A DNA stretch of 64,000 nucleotides from Piscinibacter defluvii (GTDB lineage Bacteria > Pseudomonadota > Gammaproteobacteria > Burkholderiales > Burkholderiaceae_C): assembly GCF_004011805.1 (NCBI RefSeq), contig NZ_RCHJ01000003.1, positions 558,001 to 622,000 on the forward strand, in the 5' to 3' direction. The notes below the pieces were generated by a model that worked only from the letters and a program-made list of their open reading frames with translations, made no database searches and had not been told where the DNA came from. The first letter of the stretch is position 1; each line of letters starts with the position of its first letter. Shown one piece after another: positions 9,344 through 18,386 of the stretch. Position numbers and translations under genes: made by a program.

Positions 9344-10030
9344 ATGAAAATTCTCGTGGTCGAGGACGAGGTCCGCTTGGCGGAATACCTGAAGAAGGGC
9401 TTGTCGGAGAGTGGCTATGTCGTCGACCTGGCCCACGACGGAATTGACGGACTTCATCTCGCTGTCGAGGGCACCTACGACCTGATCGTCCTTGATGTGA
9501 TGCTGCCGGGACGGGACGGCTTCGAGGTACTCGCGGAACTGCGCAAGCTGCGCAGGACGCCCGTCCTGATGCTGACGGCCCGGGACGCGGTCGAAGACAA
9601 GGTCAAGGGACTGACCGGCGGCGCAGACGACTACCTCGTCAAGCCGTTCTCGTTCTCCGAACTGTCTGCGCGTGTCCAGGCCCTGCTGCGTCGCGGCGGG
9701 GGAGACCGCGATGGACAGATGCCCACCAGCCTCCGGTTGGCGGACCTGGAGGTCGATCTGGCACGTCGTAAGGCGACACGAGCCGGCAAGCGGCTCGAAC
9801 TCACACCCAAGGAGTTCAATCTGCTGGTGCTGCTGCTGCGTCGGCGTGGGGAAGTCCTGTCGCGCACCGTGATGGCGGAACAGGTGTGGGACATCAATTT
9901 CGACAGCGACACGAACGTTGTCGAGGTGGCGGTACGCCGGCTGCGTGCGAAGCTGGATGAACCTTTCGAGGTCAAGCTGATCCACACGGTCCGCGGCATG
10001 GGATACGTGATGGAGGAGCGCCAGGAGTGA
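9344..10030 (+). CDS. OmpR-family response regulator, CusR/CopR-like (system 1)
   Basis: This 228-aa DNA-binding regulator has a receiver domain (residues 1-120, phosphoacceptor D51, KPFSF switch region) and a winged-helix output domain. It is expected to bind the 16-bp boxes found across this region. ATG at 9344 was chosen because MKILVVEDE is the canonical opening and GGAG lies 9 nt upstream. Its stop overlaps the GTG of the sensor kinase by 4 nt. Confidence 0.92.
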   Translation: MKILVVEDEVRLAEYLKKGLSESGYVVDLAHDGIDGLHLAVEGTYDLIVLDVMLPGRDGFEVLAELRKLRRTPVLMLTARDAVEDKVKGLTGGADDYLVKPFSFSELSARVQALLRRGGGDRDGQMPTSLRLADLEVDLARRKATRAGKRLELTPKEFNLLVLLLRRRGEVLSRTVMAEQVWDINFDSDTNVVEVAVRRLRAKLDEPFEVKLIHTVRGMGYVMEERQE

Positions 10031-11397
10031 GGTGGCGCCCCCTCGTTGCCGACGGCCCATCGCTCGGGACGCGCCTGTCCCGGTGGTTGGCGCTGCAAGG
10101 ATTGATCGCTGCGTTTGCCGTCTCCGGAGCGGTCTATGCCGTCAACCTGTGGGTTCTGCAGAGCCGCCAGCACGAGGAACTCGCGTTGAAGAGCGCGGTT
10201 GTCCGCCATGCGCTCGCGGAGACGGCTGGAAGCTCGGCGGCTGAAGAGTTGCAGCACAAGCTCAAGGACTTTCTCGCCGGGCATGAGGACATGACGCTGT
10301 CCATCACGTCCAGCGATGGGGCAGTTCTCTTCAGCGCTCCGCAGGCGCCCGAGGGGGGCGATGCCGCTTCGGCCGGCCGGTTCATGCAGGTGGCGTGGGA
10401 AGGCACATGGCCTGCGGGTGCTCCCGGTCGCATCCGGGTGGTCCTGGGGCTCGATGTGAGCCGTGACCAGGATCTGCTCCAGCGGCTCGGCTGGATCTTG
10501 TTGGCGGCATCACTGGTCGGTGCGGGCGTCGTCAGCGTGACCGGGTTCGTGCTGGTCCGCAGAGGCCTGCTGCCGGTGCAGGCATTGGCCGCACAAGTGG
10601 ACGCGGTCGCGCTGGGAAGATCGGGGTTGCGGCTGGACGGAGCGGGGCAGCCGCTCGAACTCCGGCCGCTGGTCGATCGATTCAACGCGCTGCTGACGCG
10701 TGTCGAACGCGCCTACGCGCAACTTGAGGGCTTCAACGCCGACGTTGCGCACGAACTTCGAACACCGCTGACCACCTTGATCGGTTCGAGCGAACTGGCC
10801 TTGCAGCGCGAGCGACCCGCCGTCGAACTGCAAGACGTGATCGCGGGAAACCTGGAGGATCTGAGGCGCCTCGCGATCATCGTCAACGACATGCTCTTCC
10901 TTTCGCAAGCGGACCGCGGTGCAACCGCGCGCCGTTCGCCGGTGACGAGCCTCGCTGCCGAACTCGACGAGATCATTGAGTACCACGACGCAGCGCTTCA
11001 AGACCGGGGTCTGTCAGCGGTATGCGATGGCGACGCGACGGGTGCCTTTGACATATCTCTTCTGCGCCGCGCGTTGTCCAACTTGTTGAGCAACGCAACC
11101 CGCTACGCGACGCCGGGCTCGACGATACGGGTTCGGATCGAGTCGGAAGATGGCCGGTCACGGATCTGGGTGGAGAACAAGGGCAGTCCGATCGAGCAGG
11201 AACATTTGCCGCGCTTGTTCGACCGCTTCTACAGGGCAGAGCGCTCTCGTCGGCAGGTTGGCGCCTCGAACCACGGGTTGGGTCTGGCCATCGTCGCCGC
11301 CATTGCCCGAATGCACCAAGGCGAGCCGTTTGCACGATCGGCTGACGGCATCACCGCGATCGGGCTGGACGTACCGTCGAGTTCAGCGGCTGCGTAG
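10027..11397 (+). CDS. Heavy-metal sensor histidine kinase, CusS/CopS-like (system 1)
   Basis: This 456-aa membrane kinase starts at a GTG overlapping the regulator stop. It has a first helix near residues 18-40, a periplasmic domain of about 110 residues with no obvious Met or His cluster, a second helix near 155-180, HAMP, then the H-box [13 protein letters not shown], an N-box ([12 protein letters not shown]) and a G-box ([15 protein letters not shown]). Metal ligand cannot be read. Its 3' end overlaps the opposing kinase gene by 47 bp. Confidence 0.92.
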   Translation: MRWRPLVADGPSLGTRLSRWLALQGLIAAFAVSGAVYAVNLWVLQSRQHEELALKSAVVRHALAETAGSSAAEELQHKLKDFLAGHEDMTLSITSSDGAVLFSAPQAPEGGDAASAGRFMQVAWEGTWPAGAPGRIRVVLGLDVSRDQDLLQRLGWILLAASLVGAGVVSVTGFVLVRRGLLPVQALAAQVDAVALGRSGLRLDGAGQPLELRPLVDRFNALLTRVERAYAQLEGFNADVAHELRTPLTTLIGSSELALQRERPAVELQDVIAGNLEDLRRLAIIVNDMLFLSQADRGATARRSPVTSLAAELDEIIEYHDAALQDRGLSAVCDGDATGAFDISLLRRALSNLLSNATRYATPGSTIRVRIESEDGRSRIWVENKGSPIEQEHLPRLFDRFYRAERSRRQVGASNHGLGLAIVAAIARMHQGEPFARSADGITAIGLDVPSSSAAA

Positions 11398-12799
11398 CGG
11401 GCGCAGTCTCCACCGCGGCGAGGGTCTTAACCGGAGCAACGGTCGTTTGGCTGTCCCTTGCCGGCAGCGTCAGTCCGACGCGATTGGCCTTGCCGATGCG
11501 TTCGACAAACACAGTGCCGCCATGCATCCGTGCGACGGCCGCGACGATGGCCAATCCCAGCCCGTGACCCGCTTGCCTTCGCGAGCGGGAGGTGTCTGCA
11601 CGATAGAAGCGGTCGAACATCTGGGCTCGGACCGGCGCCGGTATTTCGAGCCCCGGGTTGAGGACACTCAGAGCGATGAGTCCATGATCCGGCTCGATGA
11701 GAACCCGAATCGTGTCGCCGGCGCGGGTGTGGCGGATGGCATTGGTGAGGAGGTTCACGAGGGCGCGCAGCACGAGGGGAGGGTTGCAGACCGCCGCGGC
11801 GTCGCCGGACCGTTCCGCGACCACGCCAGCTTCCTGCAGCAAGGCGTCGCAGTAGCGGATGGCCTTGTCCGCCTCGGCCCCGAGCGCGACCTCTTCCAGT
11901 CCCTCCGCTCGGTCGCCACGATCTGCGCGAGAGAGAAACAACATGTCGTTGACGAGAGCATTCAGGAGTTGCAGTTCCTCGAGGTTCGAGATCAGAACCT
12001 CACGCAGGTCGTCACGAGACCTTGGCGATGAGAGCGTGACCTGCGTGCCCGTGATCAACGATGCGAGGGGCGTCCGCAGCTCGTGAGCCACGTTGGCGTT
12101 GAAGGCCTGCAACTGCGCATAGGCGTCCTCGAGCCGGTCGAGAGCATGGTTGAAGGCGCGCACCAGCCCTGTCAGCTCGGTGCCTTCGGGGGTCATGGTC
12201 AAACGCCGCCCCATGGAACTGGGCGTGATGTCGCTTGCTTCTGCCGAGAGGCGCGACACCGGCCTGAGGCAGCGACCAATGGCGAACCAGCTCAGCAGCA
12301 CGGTCGAGCCGACGCCCAAGGCACAGATGAGGACCAGCGTCGCGAGATGCGAACGAAGGAGTTCGTCGCGAGGGCCTGACTCGATGGCTATGCCCAGACG
12401 GCCGGCCGGCCACAACGACGCCGATGGCAGGGCAGTCTCCGTCACATCCACGCGGACGCCGGGCGCAAGCCCCGGCGGGACCTTCGTTCCGTTGGTGCTC
12501 GACGCGCCGTAGACCGTGTCACCCGCTTCTGTGACCAGCCAAACGTGAAGGCCATCGTGACCGATACGCAGGTCGTCGAGGTGATGGAACAGCGCTGCAC
12601 GATCGCCGGAGCGATAGGCCTCATCGACGAAATGAAGGACGACGCTGATCTTCCCCGCCAGCTTCAGTCGATCCGCCTCGACCAACTCGGACTCCAGGGC
12701 CCGTTGCAGCAGCCAACCTGCAGTCGAGAAGACGACGAGCGCCACCACACCAAGGCCGGCAGTCAGCCGGGCCGCTATCGATGGATGGCGCCAGGTCAT
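11351..12799 (-). CDS. Heavy-metal sensor histidine kinase, CusS/CopS-like (system 2)
   Basis: This 482-aa kinase is paralogous to the 10027 kinase. Features are TM1 (LTAGLGVVALVVFSTAGWLL), a periplasmic domain of about 130 residues, TM2 (LVLICALGVGSTVLLSWFAI), HAMP, H-box [15 protein letters not shown]-box VNLLTNAIRH and G-box [18 protein letters not shown]-terminal Thr/Pro-rich tail of about 35 residues lies beyond the kinase core and is encoded by the DNA shared with the opposing gene. It is coupled to its regulator by an ATGA overlap. Confidence 0.92.
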   Translation of the reverse strand: MTWRHPSIAARLTAGLGVVALVVFSTAGWLLQRALESELVEADRLKLAGKISVVLHFVDEAYRSGDRAALFHHLDDLRIGHDGLHVWLVTEAGDTVYGASSTNGTKVPPGLAPGVRVDVTETALPSASLWPAGRLGIAIESGPRDELLRSHLATLVLICALGVGSTVLLSWFAIGRCLRPVSRLSAEASDITPSSMGRRLTMTPEGTELTGLVRAFNHALDRLEDAYAQLQAFNANVAHELRTPLASLITGTQVTLSSPRSRDDLREVLISNLEELQLLNALVNDMLFLSRADRGDRAEGLEEVALGAEADKAIRYCDALLQEAGVVAERSGDAAAVCNPPLVLRALVNLLTNAIRHTRAGDTIRVLIEPDHGLIALSVLNPGLEIPAPVRAQMFDRFYRADTSRSRRQAGHGLGLAIVAAVARMHGGTVFVERIGKANRVGLTLPARDSQTTVAPVKTLAAVETAPATQPLNSTVRPARSR

Positions 12800-13497
12800 C
12801 GCGCATCCGCCTCGTCGCCGCGGTCCAGCTCGAGGACGTAGCCCATGCCTCGGACCGTGTGAAGCAGCTTGCTCGGGAACGGCTCGTCGAGCTTGGAGCG
12901 CAGACGCCGTATCGCGACTTCCACCACGTTCGAGTCGCCGTCGAAGTTCATGTCCCAGACGAGTTCGGTGAGCACCGTGCGCGACATGACTTCACCGCGG
13001 TGGCGCAGCAGCACGGACAGCAGCGTGTACTCCTGCGCCGTGAGATCCAGTCGCGTGCCGGCGCGAAACGCTCGTCGACGTATGGTGTCCAGTTCCAGAT
13101 CTCCGAGCGCCATGCGGTCGGGTTCGTGGTGCGCACCCGCGGCACCGCGTCGCAGCACGGCCTGGATGCGTGCCAGCAGTTCGGTAAAGACGAAGGGTTT
13201 GACCAGATAGTCGTCGGCGCCCGCGCGCAGACCGCGTACCCGGTCTTCCACGCTGTCCGCCGCGGTCAGCATGATCACCGGCGTGTCCTTGTGCTGCCTG
13301 AGAGTCTCGAGCAACGTGAAGCCGTCCGCGCCAGGCAACATCACGTCCAGGAGAACGAGGTCGTAGTTGCCCTCGATCGCCATGTGGCGCCCGTCGATGC
13401 CATCGGCTGCGACATCGACGATGTAGCCGCTCTCCGCGAGCCCCCGCCGAAGATGGCCCGCGAGCTTGGCGTTGTCTTCGACGACGAGGATTCGCAT
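12796..13497 (-). CDS. OmpR-family response regulator, CusR/CopR-like (system 2)
   Basis: This 233-aa regulator has receiver phosphoacceptor D51 (YDLVLLD) and a winged-helix output domain ending near [16 protein letters not shown] at 13497 gives the canonical MRILVVEDN start. It closely resembles the system 1 regulator, so the two may share DNA sites or cross-talk. It starts 49 nt after the Sel1-like gene stop and may be cotranscribed with that gene from promoter E. Confidence 0.9.
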   Translation of the reverse strand: MRILVVEDNAKLAGHLRRGLAESGYIVDVAADGIDGRHMAIEGNYDLVLLDVMLPGADGFTLLETLRQHKDTPVIMLTAADSVEDRVRGLRAGADDYLVKPFVFTELLARIQAVLRRGAAGAHHEPDRMALGDLELDTIRRRAFRAGTRLDLTAQEYTLLSVLLRHRGEVMSRTVLTELVWDMNFDGDSNVVEVAIRRLRSKLDEPFPSKLLHTVRGMGYVLELDRGDEADAR

Positions 13498-13546
13498 GGG
13501 ACGCTGCAGCGAATCGCTTGAAGGGGTGCGATGCCGACCGCCGTCC

Positions 13547-15091
13547 CTAGGCGGCCAGTGCCATACGCAAAGGCTGCTGCGCATGGAACGCCCACTTGGG
13601 TCCCTGTCGCAGGGAGTTGAGCACCGTCGACCTGACTTTCGCGAAGAACAGGGATTCGTCGATGCCGGATCGCTCGAGGCAGTAGCGCAGACGGTGGGTG
13701 CGTTTGCGCCGGTCACCCTCGATCGGAGACCCGTCCTGTCGCGACTGCTCGAGGAACGCGACGGATCGCCGCAGGTTCTCGAAGACCTGGGGCCGAAGTG
13801 CCGGAATGGCGCGAGGCGCCGCCAGCTTTGCCTGCGCAATGGACGGGTTGGGACCGACGACCAGCCCCCAGGGCCTGACCCCTGCGACGATGTCGACGCT
13901 CATCGCCTCGAGCTTGGTCAGACCAAAATCCCTTGCCGTGCGCAGGCGGCAGGCCAGCCACGGGTCCTCGCGGCGTACGGCATCGATGGCCGCGTCGGCT
14001 TCGGTGTCCGATCCTGCAACCGGGAGCACCAGCGAGCCGAGCAACTGGGCCGCCAGCGCGTCCTGGCGGCGCGCGGCCTGGTGGAGCCAATGGATGCCTT
14101 GCTCGGATTCGTGCACGGTGGTTGCCGACCGCAGGATCAGCGCGCCGAGGCGCCGCTGGGCGCAGAGCTCGCCCGCGAGTGCGGCCTTCTCGAGGAAGAA
14201 CCGCGCCATCTGCGGATTGGAGACCGACGAGCGGTTGTCTGCGTGGATGCGGTAAAGGACCATCCATGCCGCGCTCAAGCCTGCATCGGCCGCGCGGAGC
14301 AGAAGCGCGGCACCTCGACGCAGATTCTGTCCCGTCGTCAGCAGTGATGCCGGCAGCCCCCGTGTGTCGACCCCGCTCAGCGCGCGACCGAGAAGCAGCT
14401 CCGCCGTCGTGTTGCCGCGGCGGATGCAGTCTTCGAGAAGAGATTCGAGCGCGCCGTTCTCGCACGAGAGTCGAGGCTCTGTTTCGTTTTCGAGGCGGGC
14501 GAGGGCCGTGCACACGGCATCTGCCAGCTCCGGTGTTGGCGAGGTCGCCGTCAGTGCGCCGCTCAGCACACGAGCGATCTCGGCGGGATCGTTGGACCGG
14601 ATCGCAGCGTTCAAGGCTTGCGGCACCAGGCGAGCGAGATCGATCCCTGGCGCTGCTTTCAAGGCACCCAGTACGGCGGCGGCGACATTCGAGGGGCGGC
14701 TTCGCAGCGCACGTACTGCTGCGCACGCCCCGGTGTCGCCGGCGGCGGCGGCCGCATCGAGCCATCGCATCGGCTCAGCGGGATCGGCGCTCGTGAGCGC
14801 GCGCCACGTACCGAGTTTCAATTGCGCCGCAGTCGACCCCGCGCGAGCCGTCTTCACGAGCGCAGGCAGTAGGTCGCGACGCACCAGTTCGTGCAGGGGA
14901 AGAGCATCGGCGATGGTGCGAGCGGCTCGCTCCAACGGGGCGAGCGATGCGTGCGTCAGGTACTCCAGTCCCGTATCGGTGTGCTGCGGGAAACCCTCGA
15001 CGCCGAGCAGATAGCGTCTGCCGACTTCGTACCGGGCCTCGAGGTCACCTTGCCGGGCGCTGGCGAGCAGCTGAATGTCTTGTCTCCGCAT
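13547..15091 (-). CDS. Sel1-like repeat protein of unknown function
   Basis: This 514-aa protein has no signal peptide and many Ala/Leu-rich helical repeats of the Sel1/TPR type (AAAAGDTGACAAVRAL, AADAGLSAAWMVLYRI, AALAGELCAQRRLGAL). Such solenoids usually scaffold protein-protein contacts. It reads toward regulator/kinase system 2 and has a CopR-type box upstream, so it may act in the same copper response. It has no enzymatic motif. The C-terminal 130 residues (basic, with RKRTHRLRYCLERSG) fall outside the repeats. Confidence 0.7.
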   Translation of the reverse strand: MRRQDIQLLASARQGDLEARYEVGRRYLLGVEGFPQHTDTGLEYLTHASLAPLERAARTIADALPLHELVRRDLLPALVKTARAGSTAAQLKLGTWRALTSADPAEPMRWLDAAAAAGDTGACAAVRALRSRPSNVAAAVLGALKAAPGIDLARLVPQALNAAIRSNDPAEIARVLSGALTATSPTPELADAVCTALARLENETEPRLSCENGALESLLEDCIRRGNTTAELLLGRALSGVDTRGLPASLLTTGQNLRRGAALLLRAADAGLSAAWMVLYRIHADNRSSVSNPQMARFFLEKAALAGELCAQRRLGALILRSATTVHESEQGIHWLHQAARRQDALAAQLLGSLVLPVAGSDTEADAAIDAVRREDPWLACRLRTARDFGLTKLEAMSVDIVAGVRPWGLVVGPNPSIAQAKLAAPRAIPALRPQVFENLRRSVAFLEQSRQDGSPIEGDRRKRTHRLRYCLERSGIDESLFFAKVRSTVLNSLRQGPKWAFHAQQPLRMALAA

Positions 15092-15542
15092 GTCGTTGTC
15101 CTTTGTAGGCCCGCATGCGACGGCCGGAGCGACAACTCGTGAGAGTTGCTAGCAGCGCACGTCGCTTTGCAGTCCGAAAACGATAGGAACAAACGACTGA
15201 CCAAACGCTTGCCGGCAGATTACCGGCCGGTCATCTTGATGCGTGTGCGACCTCTGCTTCATGTGACTGCGTCGGGTTCCTTCGACTGGCCGCATCTGCG
15301 GCGTTCGCTGTGCAACTCGCTGTGGAAACGAGGCGACGGAAGCCCGCAGAACTGTCCAGGGTCTGCTAGCCACGCCCGCAATCCTTCTCGCGAGCATATC
15401 GCCTCGGCGGCGTCTCGTCCCTAGCCTGCTCGACAGCGCCTTCACGTCTCGCGCCGCAGCGCGCCTCGCACTTCAATCCGAGTCAGAGGACGCATTCGAC
15501 GCGTGGAAGGTGTTGCCCTGTCCCACAACGGAGATTGCTCTC
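15092..15542. other. Intergenic region between the Sel1-like gene and the porin
   Basis: About 450 bp with no convincing gene in any frame. It carries the CopR-type promoter E on the minus strand and must hold the porin promoter, for which no clear -35/-10 pair was found. Confidence 0.6.
15180..15234 (-). promoter_or_regulatory. CopR/CusR-type promoter E for the Sel1-like/system 2 genes
   Basis: The box ATGACCGGCCGGTAAT (15219-15234, minus strand) is followed after 33 bp by TATCGT (15180-15185), the same geometry as promoters A-D. In the plus direction the equivalent position reads TGCGTC, not a -10, so the site most likely serves the minus-strand genes. Confidence 0.55.
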
Positions 15543-16529
15543 ATGAAGAAGTCCATGTTCATCTTGGCCGCGTTGTCTGCCCTGGCGGCGGGCGCGAACG
15601 CGCAGTCGTCGGTCACGATCTACGGATTGGTCGATGCGGGCGTGCAGAAAGGAAACGGCGGCAGCGCCACGAATCCAGGGGCGCCCTCCACGAAGGCCTG
15701 GAACGTCGCCCCAGCCTACGCGAATCGCCTGGGCCTCCGCGGCAACGAAGACCTTGGCGGCGGCATGTCGGCCCAGTTCCAGCTCGAACACCGGTTCGAC
15801 ATTGACACGGGCGCGATCACCAACGCCGCGTCGTTCTGGCAAGGCGCGTCGACGGTGCAACTGACCAGCGCCGGTCTCGGCTCCGTCTACCTTGGCCGCG
15901 ACTACACGCCCATCTTCTGGTTGACGCTGCGCGCTGATCCGTTCGACTGGAGTGGCGTCGGGAGAATGGATACGGCGACCTGGGCCGGCTTCCGCGCGCC
16001 GAACTACGGCCAGGGGGCGGGCATCCGCACTTCCAATACCGTGGGCTACAAGTCGCCCAATCTCGGCGGGCTGACACTGCAGGCTGCGGTCGGTCTGAGC
16101 GAAAGCACGGGCGCTGGCCGGGACAACGGATTCAATGTCGAATACAAAGGAGGGCCGATCTACGGCGGCGTCGGCTACGAGAAGGTGTCGAGCGGTACCA
16201 CCGACGGCGACTCGCTGGTGGCGGTGACGGGGGCCTACGACTTCGGCTACGTGCGCCCGATCGTGCTGTTCTCCCGGGCGAAGGTCGGCACGGCCACGAA
16301 CAAGTTCATGTCGATCGCCGCGACTGCTCCCCTGGGCTCCGGCCAGCTGAAGGTCGCCTACTATCGACTCGACCCGGAGGGGAGCAACAACACCCAGTCG
16401 AAGCTGGGCCTCGGCTACAACTACTTCCTGAGCAAGCGAACGACCATCTATGCCGACCTGGGGGCGGCCCGCGAGGACACGAAGACGAACAACAACGCTT
16501 ACTCCATTGGTCTTCGGCACACGTTCTGA
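15543..16529 (+). CDS. Gram-negative porin
   Basis: This 328-aa trimeric-type outer-membrane porin passes small solutes. It has a signal peptide (MKKSMFILAALSALAAGANA) followed by the classic betaproteobacterial porin opening QSSVTIYGLVDAGV, alternating amphipathic beta strands and a terminal Phe (GLRHTF) for barrel assembly. ATG at 15543 is preceded by GGAG; an upstream in-frame start would add a non-signal extension. Its place among copper genes suggests altered permeability under stress, but no regulatory site is clearly assigned. Confidence 0.9.
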   Translation: MKKSMFILAALSALAAGANAQSSVTIYGLVDAGVQKGNGGSATNPGAPSTKAWNVAPAYANRLGLRGNEDLGGGMSAQFQLEHRFDIDTGAITNAASFWQGASTVQLTSAGLGSVYLGRDYTPIFWLTLRADPFDWSGVGRMDTATWAGFRAPNYGQGAGIRTSNTVGYKSPNLGGLTLQAAVGLSESTGAGRDNGFNVEYKGGPIYGGVGYEKVSSGTTDGDSLVAVTGAYDFGYVRPIVLFSRAKVGTATNKFMSIAATAPLGSGQLKVAYYRLDPEGSNNTQSKLGLGYNYFLSKRTTIYADLGAAREDTKTNNNAYSIGLRHTF

Positions 16530-16595
16530 CTTCCGGCCGCCGAAGCGAGATTCGGATGCGTGAGCGTTGTGCTCGCGCAGTCCGGCATTCGAGGT

Positions 16596-16618
16596 CGGCC
16601 CGGCGCCGAGCCGGGCCG
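16596..16618 (+). terminator. Perfect GC hairpin downstream of the porin
   Basis: A 9-bp perfect stem (CGGCCCGGC / GCCGGGCCG) with a 5-nt loop lies 67 nt after the porin stop and just before promoter B. It lacks a U tract, so it may terminate or insulate. Confidence 0.5.
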
Positions 16619-16627
16619 CGACGGCAG

Positions 16628-16682
16628 ATGACGAAAACTTAATCCGAAGGCAAGCAGCCCGTCCGGCATGGGCTCCTAGAGT
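16628..16682 (+). promoter_or_regulatory. CopR/CusR-type promoter B for the 16757-17717 cassette
   Basis: The box is ATGACGAAAACTTAAT (16628-16643) and the -10 is TAGAGT (16677-16682), 33 bp beyond. Besides the spacing, the -10 flank (CCTAGAGTGAAG) is identical to that of promoter A. Confidence 0.72.
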
Positions 16683-16756
16683 GAAGAAACGGTGCGGCCT
16701 GGCACCGCAATTCGCGAGCACCCACGAGGTACCGCGCAACTCGCAAGGAGTCCATC

Positions 16757-17119
16757 ATGAAGTTCCGTTTCAGTCTGATCGCGCTGCTGAGTGCCGTGTC
16801 TCTGCCCGCGCTGGCAACCTCCGGCATCACACCGGTTGGGGGTGAAGCCGGCTTCACGACCCATGCGATGCCGTCGGCGAAGACACGTGCTGATGTCATC
16901 AAGGAGCTCGAGGCGTGGAGGCGCAATCCCGTGTCTGCCGATGGCTGGCTCGACCTCGGTGGCGAAGCCGGTGCGGTCTTCGTCGGCATTCCGGGCAACA
17001 CGCGCAACGCGGCCAACACCGGCAGGCCTTCCCGGGCAGACGTCGGCAACGTCCCCGGTGGGCTGAGTCGCAGCGGTCACCAGAGCAGCACGATCAACAC
17101 CCCGCACGGGCATCGCTGA
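16757..17119 (+). CDS. Small secreted DUF4148-like protein, cassette copy 2
   Basis: This 120-aa protein has a signal peptide (MKFRFSLIALLSAVSLPALA). The mature part has two GGEAG repeats (residues about 28-32 and 72-76) flanking a DUF4148-like helix (KTRADVIKELEAWRRNP) and a His/Ser/Gly-rich tail ending PHGHR. It matches the protein at 24367 over its length (GGEAGxxF, TRxDVxxELE, DGWxxxxGExG). Function is unknown. AAGGAG lies 8 nt before the ATG. It is first in a CopR-promoted pair with a lipoprotein gene. Confidence 0.78.
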   Translation: MKFRFSLIALLSAVSLPALATSGITPVGGEAGFTTHAMPSAKTRADVIKELEAWRRNPVSADGWLDLGGEAGAVFVGIPGNTRNAANTGRPSRADVGNVPGGLSRSGHQSSTINTPHGHR

Positions 17120-17165
17120 CGCGTCGGTGCCGACCGGACCGCAGGGATACCGCCAGGATGTGTCT

Positions 17166-17717
17166 GTGCAACGAGTTCAGTCCACGACGGGACGCCGAGC
17201 CGCATTGATCGTACTCGGCTCAAGCACGCTGCTTCTCGCTGCGTGTGCGTCCAAGCCCATTCGGCCGCTCAATGCCGATGGCACCTGGTGCCATCGCGTC
17301 GGCAAGGCGCCACGCTACAAGCGAACCTGCACCAGTGCGCCCGTGCCGCCGCCCACCGTGGAGGCCGATGCCAAACGGTTTGCGGCATCTGCGGACAAGT
17401 TCACGGTGTACGTGGTGCGCAAGCGGTGGGCCGACGCCGCCAACGTCGTCAAGCTGACCGTCGACGGTGGTGCGCAGGCCGAAACGGTGCCTGAGTCCTT
17501 CGTGCGCCTGAGGCTGCCGCCCGGTGAACATGTCCTGCGGGCGAACTGGTCAGACGGAGAGGCCCAAACGATGGTTCGGGGCGCTGCGGGCGAGATCCGC
17601 GTCGTTGAACTCGCCGGCTCGGCTTGGGCCTGGGGGAGCACGTACGGGTTCGAACCGGGTGACGAGGCGAGCCGGCATCGTGTGCTGCTGGCTCGCATGG
17701 TGGCGGACATCGAATGA
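17166..17717 (+). CDS. Putative lipoprotein of the small-protein/lipoprotein cassette, copy 2
   Basis: This 183-aa protein of unknown function is paralogous to the one at 8370. GTG at 17166 with AGGA upstream is preferred to a GTG at 17127 because the signal sequence (ALIVLGSSTLLLAACAS, lipobox LAAC) then sits near the N-terminus. Mature landmarks are WCHRVG, a second Cys (RTCTS), VEADAKRF, YVVRKRW, ETVPESFVRLRLPPGEH and LAGSAWAWG. It is 46 nt downstream of the small secreted-protein gene, repeating the layout at 9216-8370. Confidence 0.74.
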   Translation: MQRVQSTTGRRAALIVLGSSTLLLAACASKPIRPLNADGTWCHRVGKAPRYKRTCTSAPVPPPTVEADAKRFAASADKFTVYVVRKRWADAANVVKLTVDGGAQAETVPESFVRLRLPPGEHVLRANWSDGEAQTMVRGAAGEIRVVELAGSAWAWGSTYGFEPGDEASRHRVLLARMVADIE

Positions 17718-17750
17718 CATCCACCGCCGATGGCTGAGTGGCCCGAGAAC

Positions 17751-17805
17751 ATTACGAATCGGTAAGCATTCTGAGCGCATCTCGTCGGCCAGCCTTCCAT
17801 AGACT
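17751..17805 (+). promoter_or_regulatory. CopR/CusR-type promoter D for the 17853-onward genes
   Basis: The box ATTACGAATCGGTAAG (17751-17766) and -10 TAGACT (17800-17805) have the same 33-bp separation as promoters A-C. It is 47 nt upstream of the small secreted-protein gene and may drive the long TolC/oxidase/cupredoxin run. Confidence 0.65.
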
Positions 17806-17852
17806 GCCGAGCAGGCTGATGCTTCTCAATGCACTAAGGTAAAGTTCCGGGT

Positions 17853-18281
17853 ATGTCGGGTGTGGTTCGCCTCTTTCTCATCTGGTTCATCGCTGCTGCC
17901 GTCCCTCTGAAGGGGTTGGCCGCGGTGACCATGAGCGGATGCGGGCCGGGGCACCATTCTTCCCGCGAGGCGAATGAGATCGTTCAGCTCGAGACGCATG
18001 GCGACTTTCACGAAGTCCGTGAGGACGTTCGGTCTGGCAACACGGGGGCCGGGAGTCAAGGTGTCGAGACTGTGCCCGACTCGTCGACAGGGCATTCTGC
18101 GCAACTGAAGATGAAGTGCAGCAGTTGCGCGCCATGTTGCAGCGTTGCCGCGCCCGCGTTCGAGCGGACAAGCATTTCGCAGGCAGACTCGGCATCGACC
18201 GCTGTCGCCTTCCTGGAAATCCGCTTTCCAGCAGTCTTTGCGGACGTACCGCATCGACCTCCCCGCCTGATCCTCGCCTGA
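17853..18281 (+). CDS. Small secreted Cys-rich protein, possibly metal-binding
   Basis: This 142-aa protein has a signal peptide (FLIWFIAAAVPLKGLAA), a His/Ser segment (GPGHHSSRE), a Cys cluster (KCSSCAPCC, residues about 88-96) and a Pro/Arg tail (VPHRPPRLILA). Size, Cys cluster and tail recall CzcI-like proteins and the proteins at 30838 and 57936. Copper or mixed-metal binding is inferred. It follows CopR-type promoter D. Confidence 0.68.
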   Translation: MSGVVRLFLIWFIAAAVPLKGLAAVTMSGCGPGHHSSREANEIVQLETHGDFHEVREDVRSGNTGAGSQGVETVPDSSTGHSAQLKMKCSSCAPCCSVAAPAFERTSISQADSASTAVAFLEIRFPAVFADVPHRPPRLILA

Positions 18282-18386
18282 TCACCATCCTGGTCGATCG
18301 CCCTCGCGGCGGCGCGACCAGCATCGTAGACCGGTCCGCCCTGCGCAGCAGGCGTCGTGACCCGGTCCGACTCAAGCGAGGATGTC

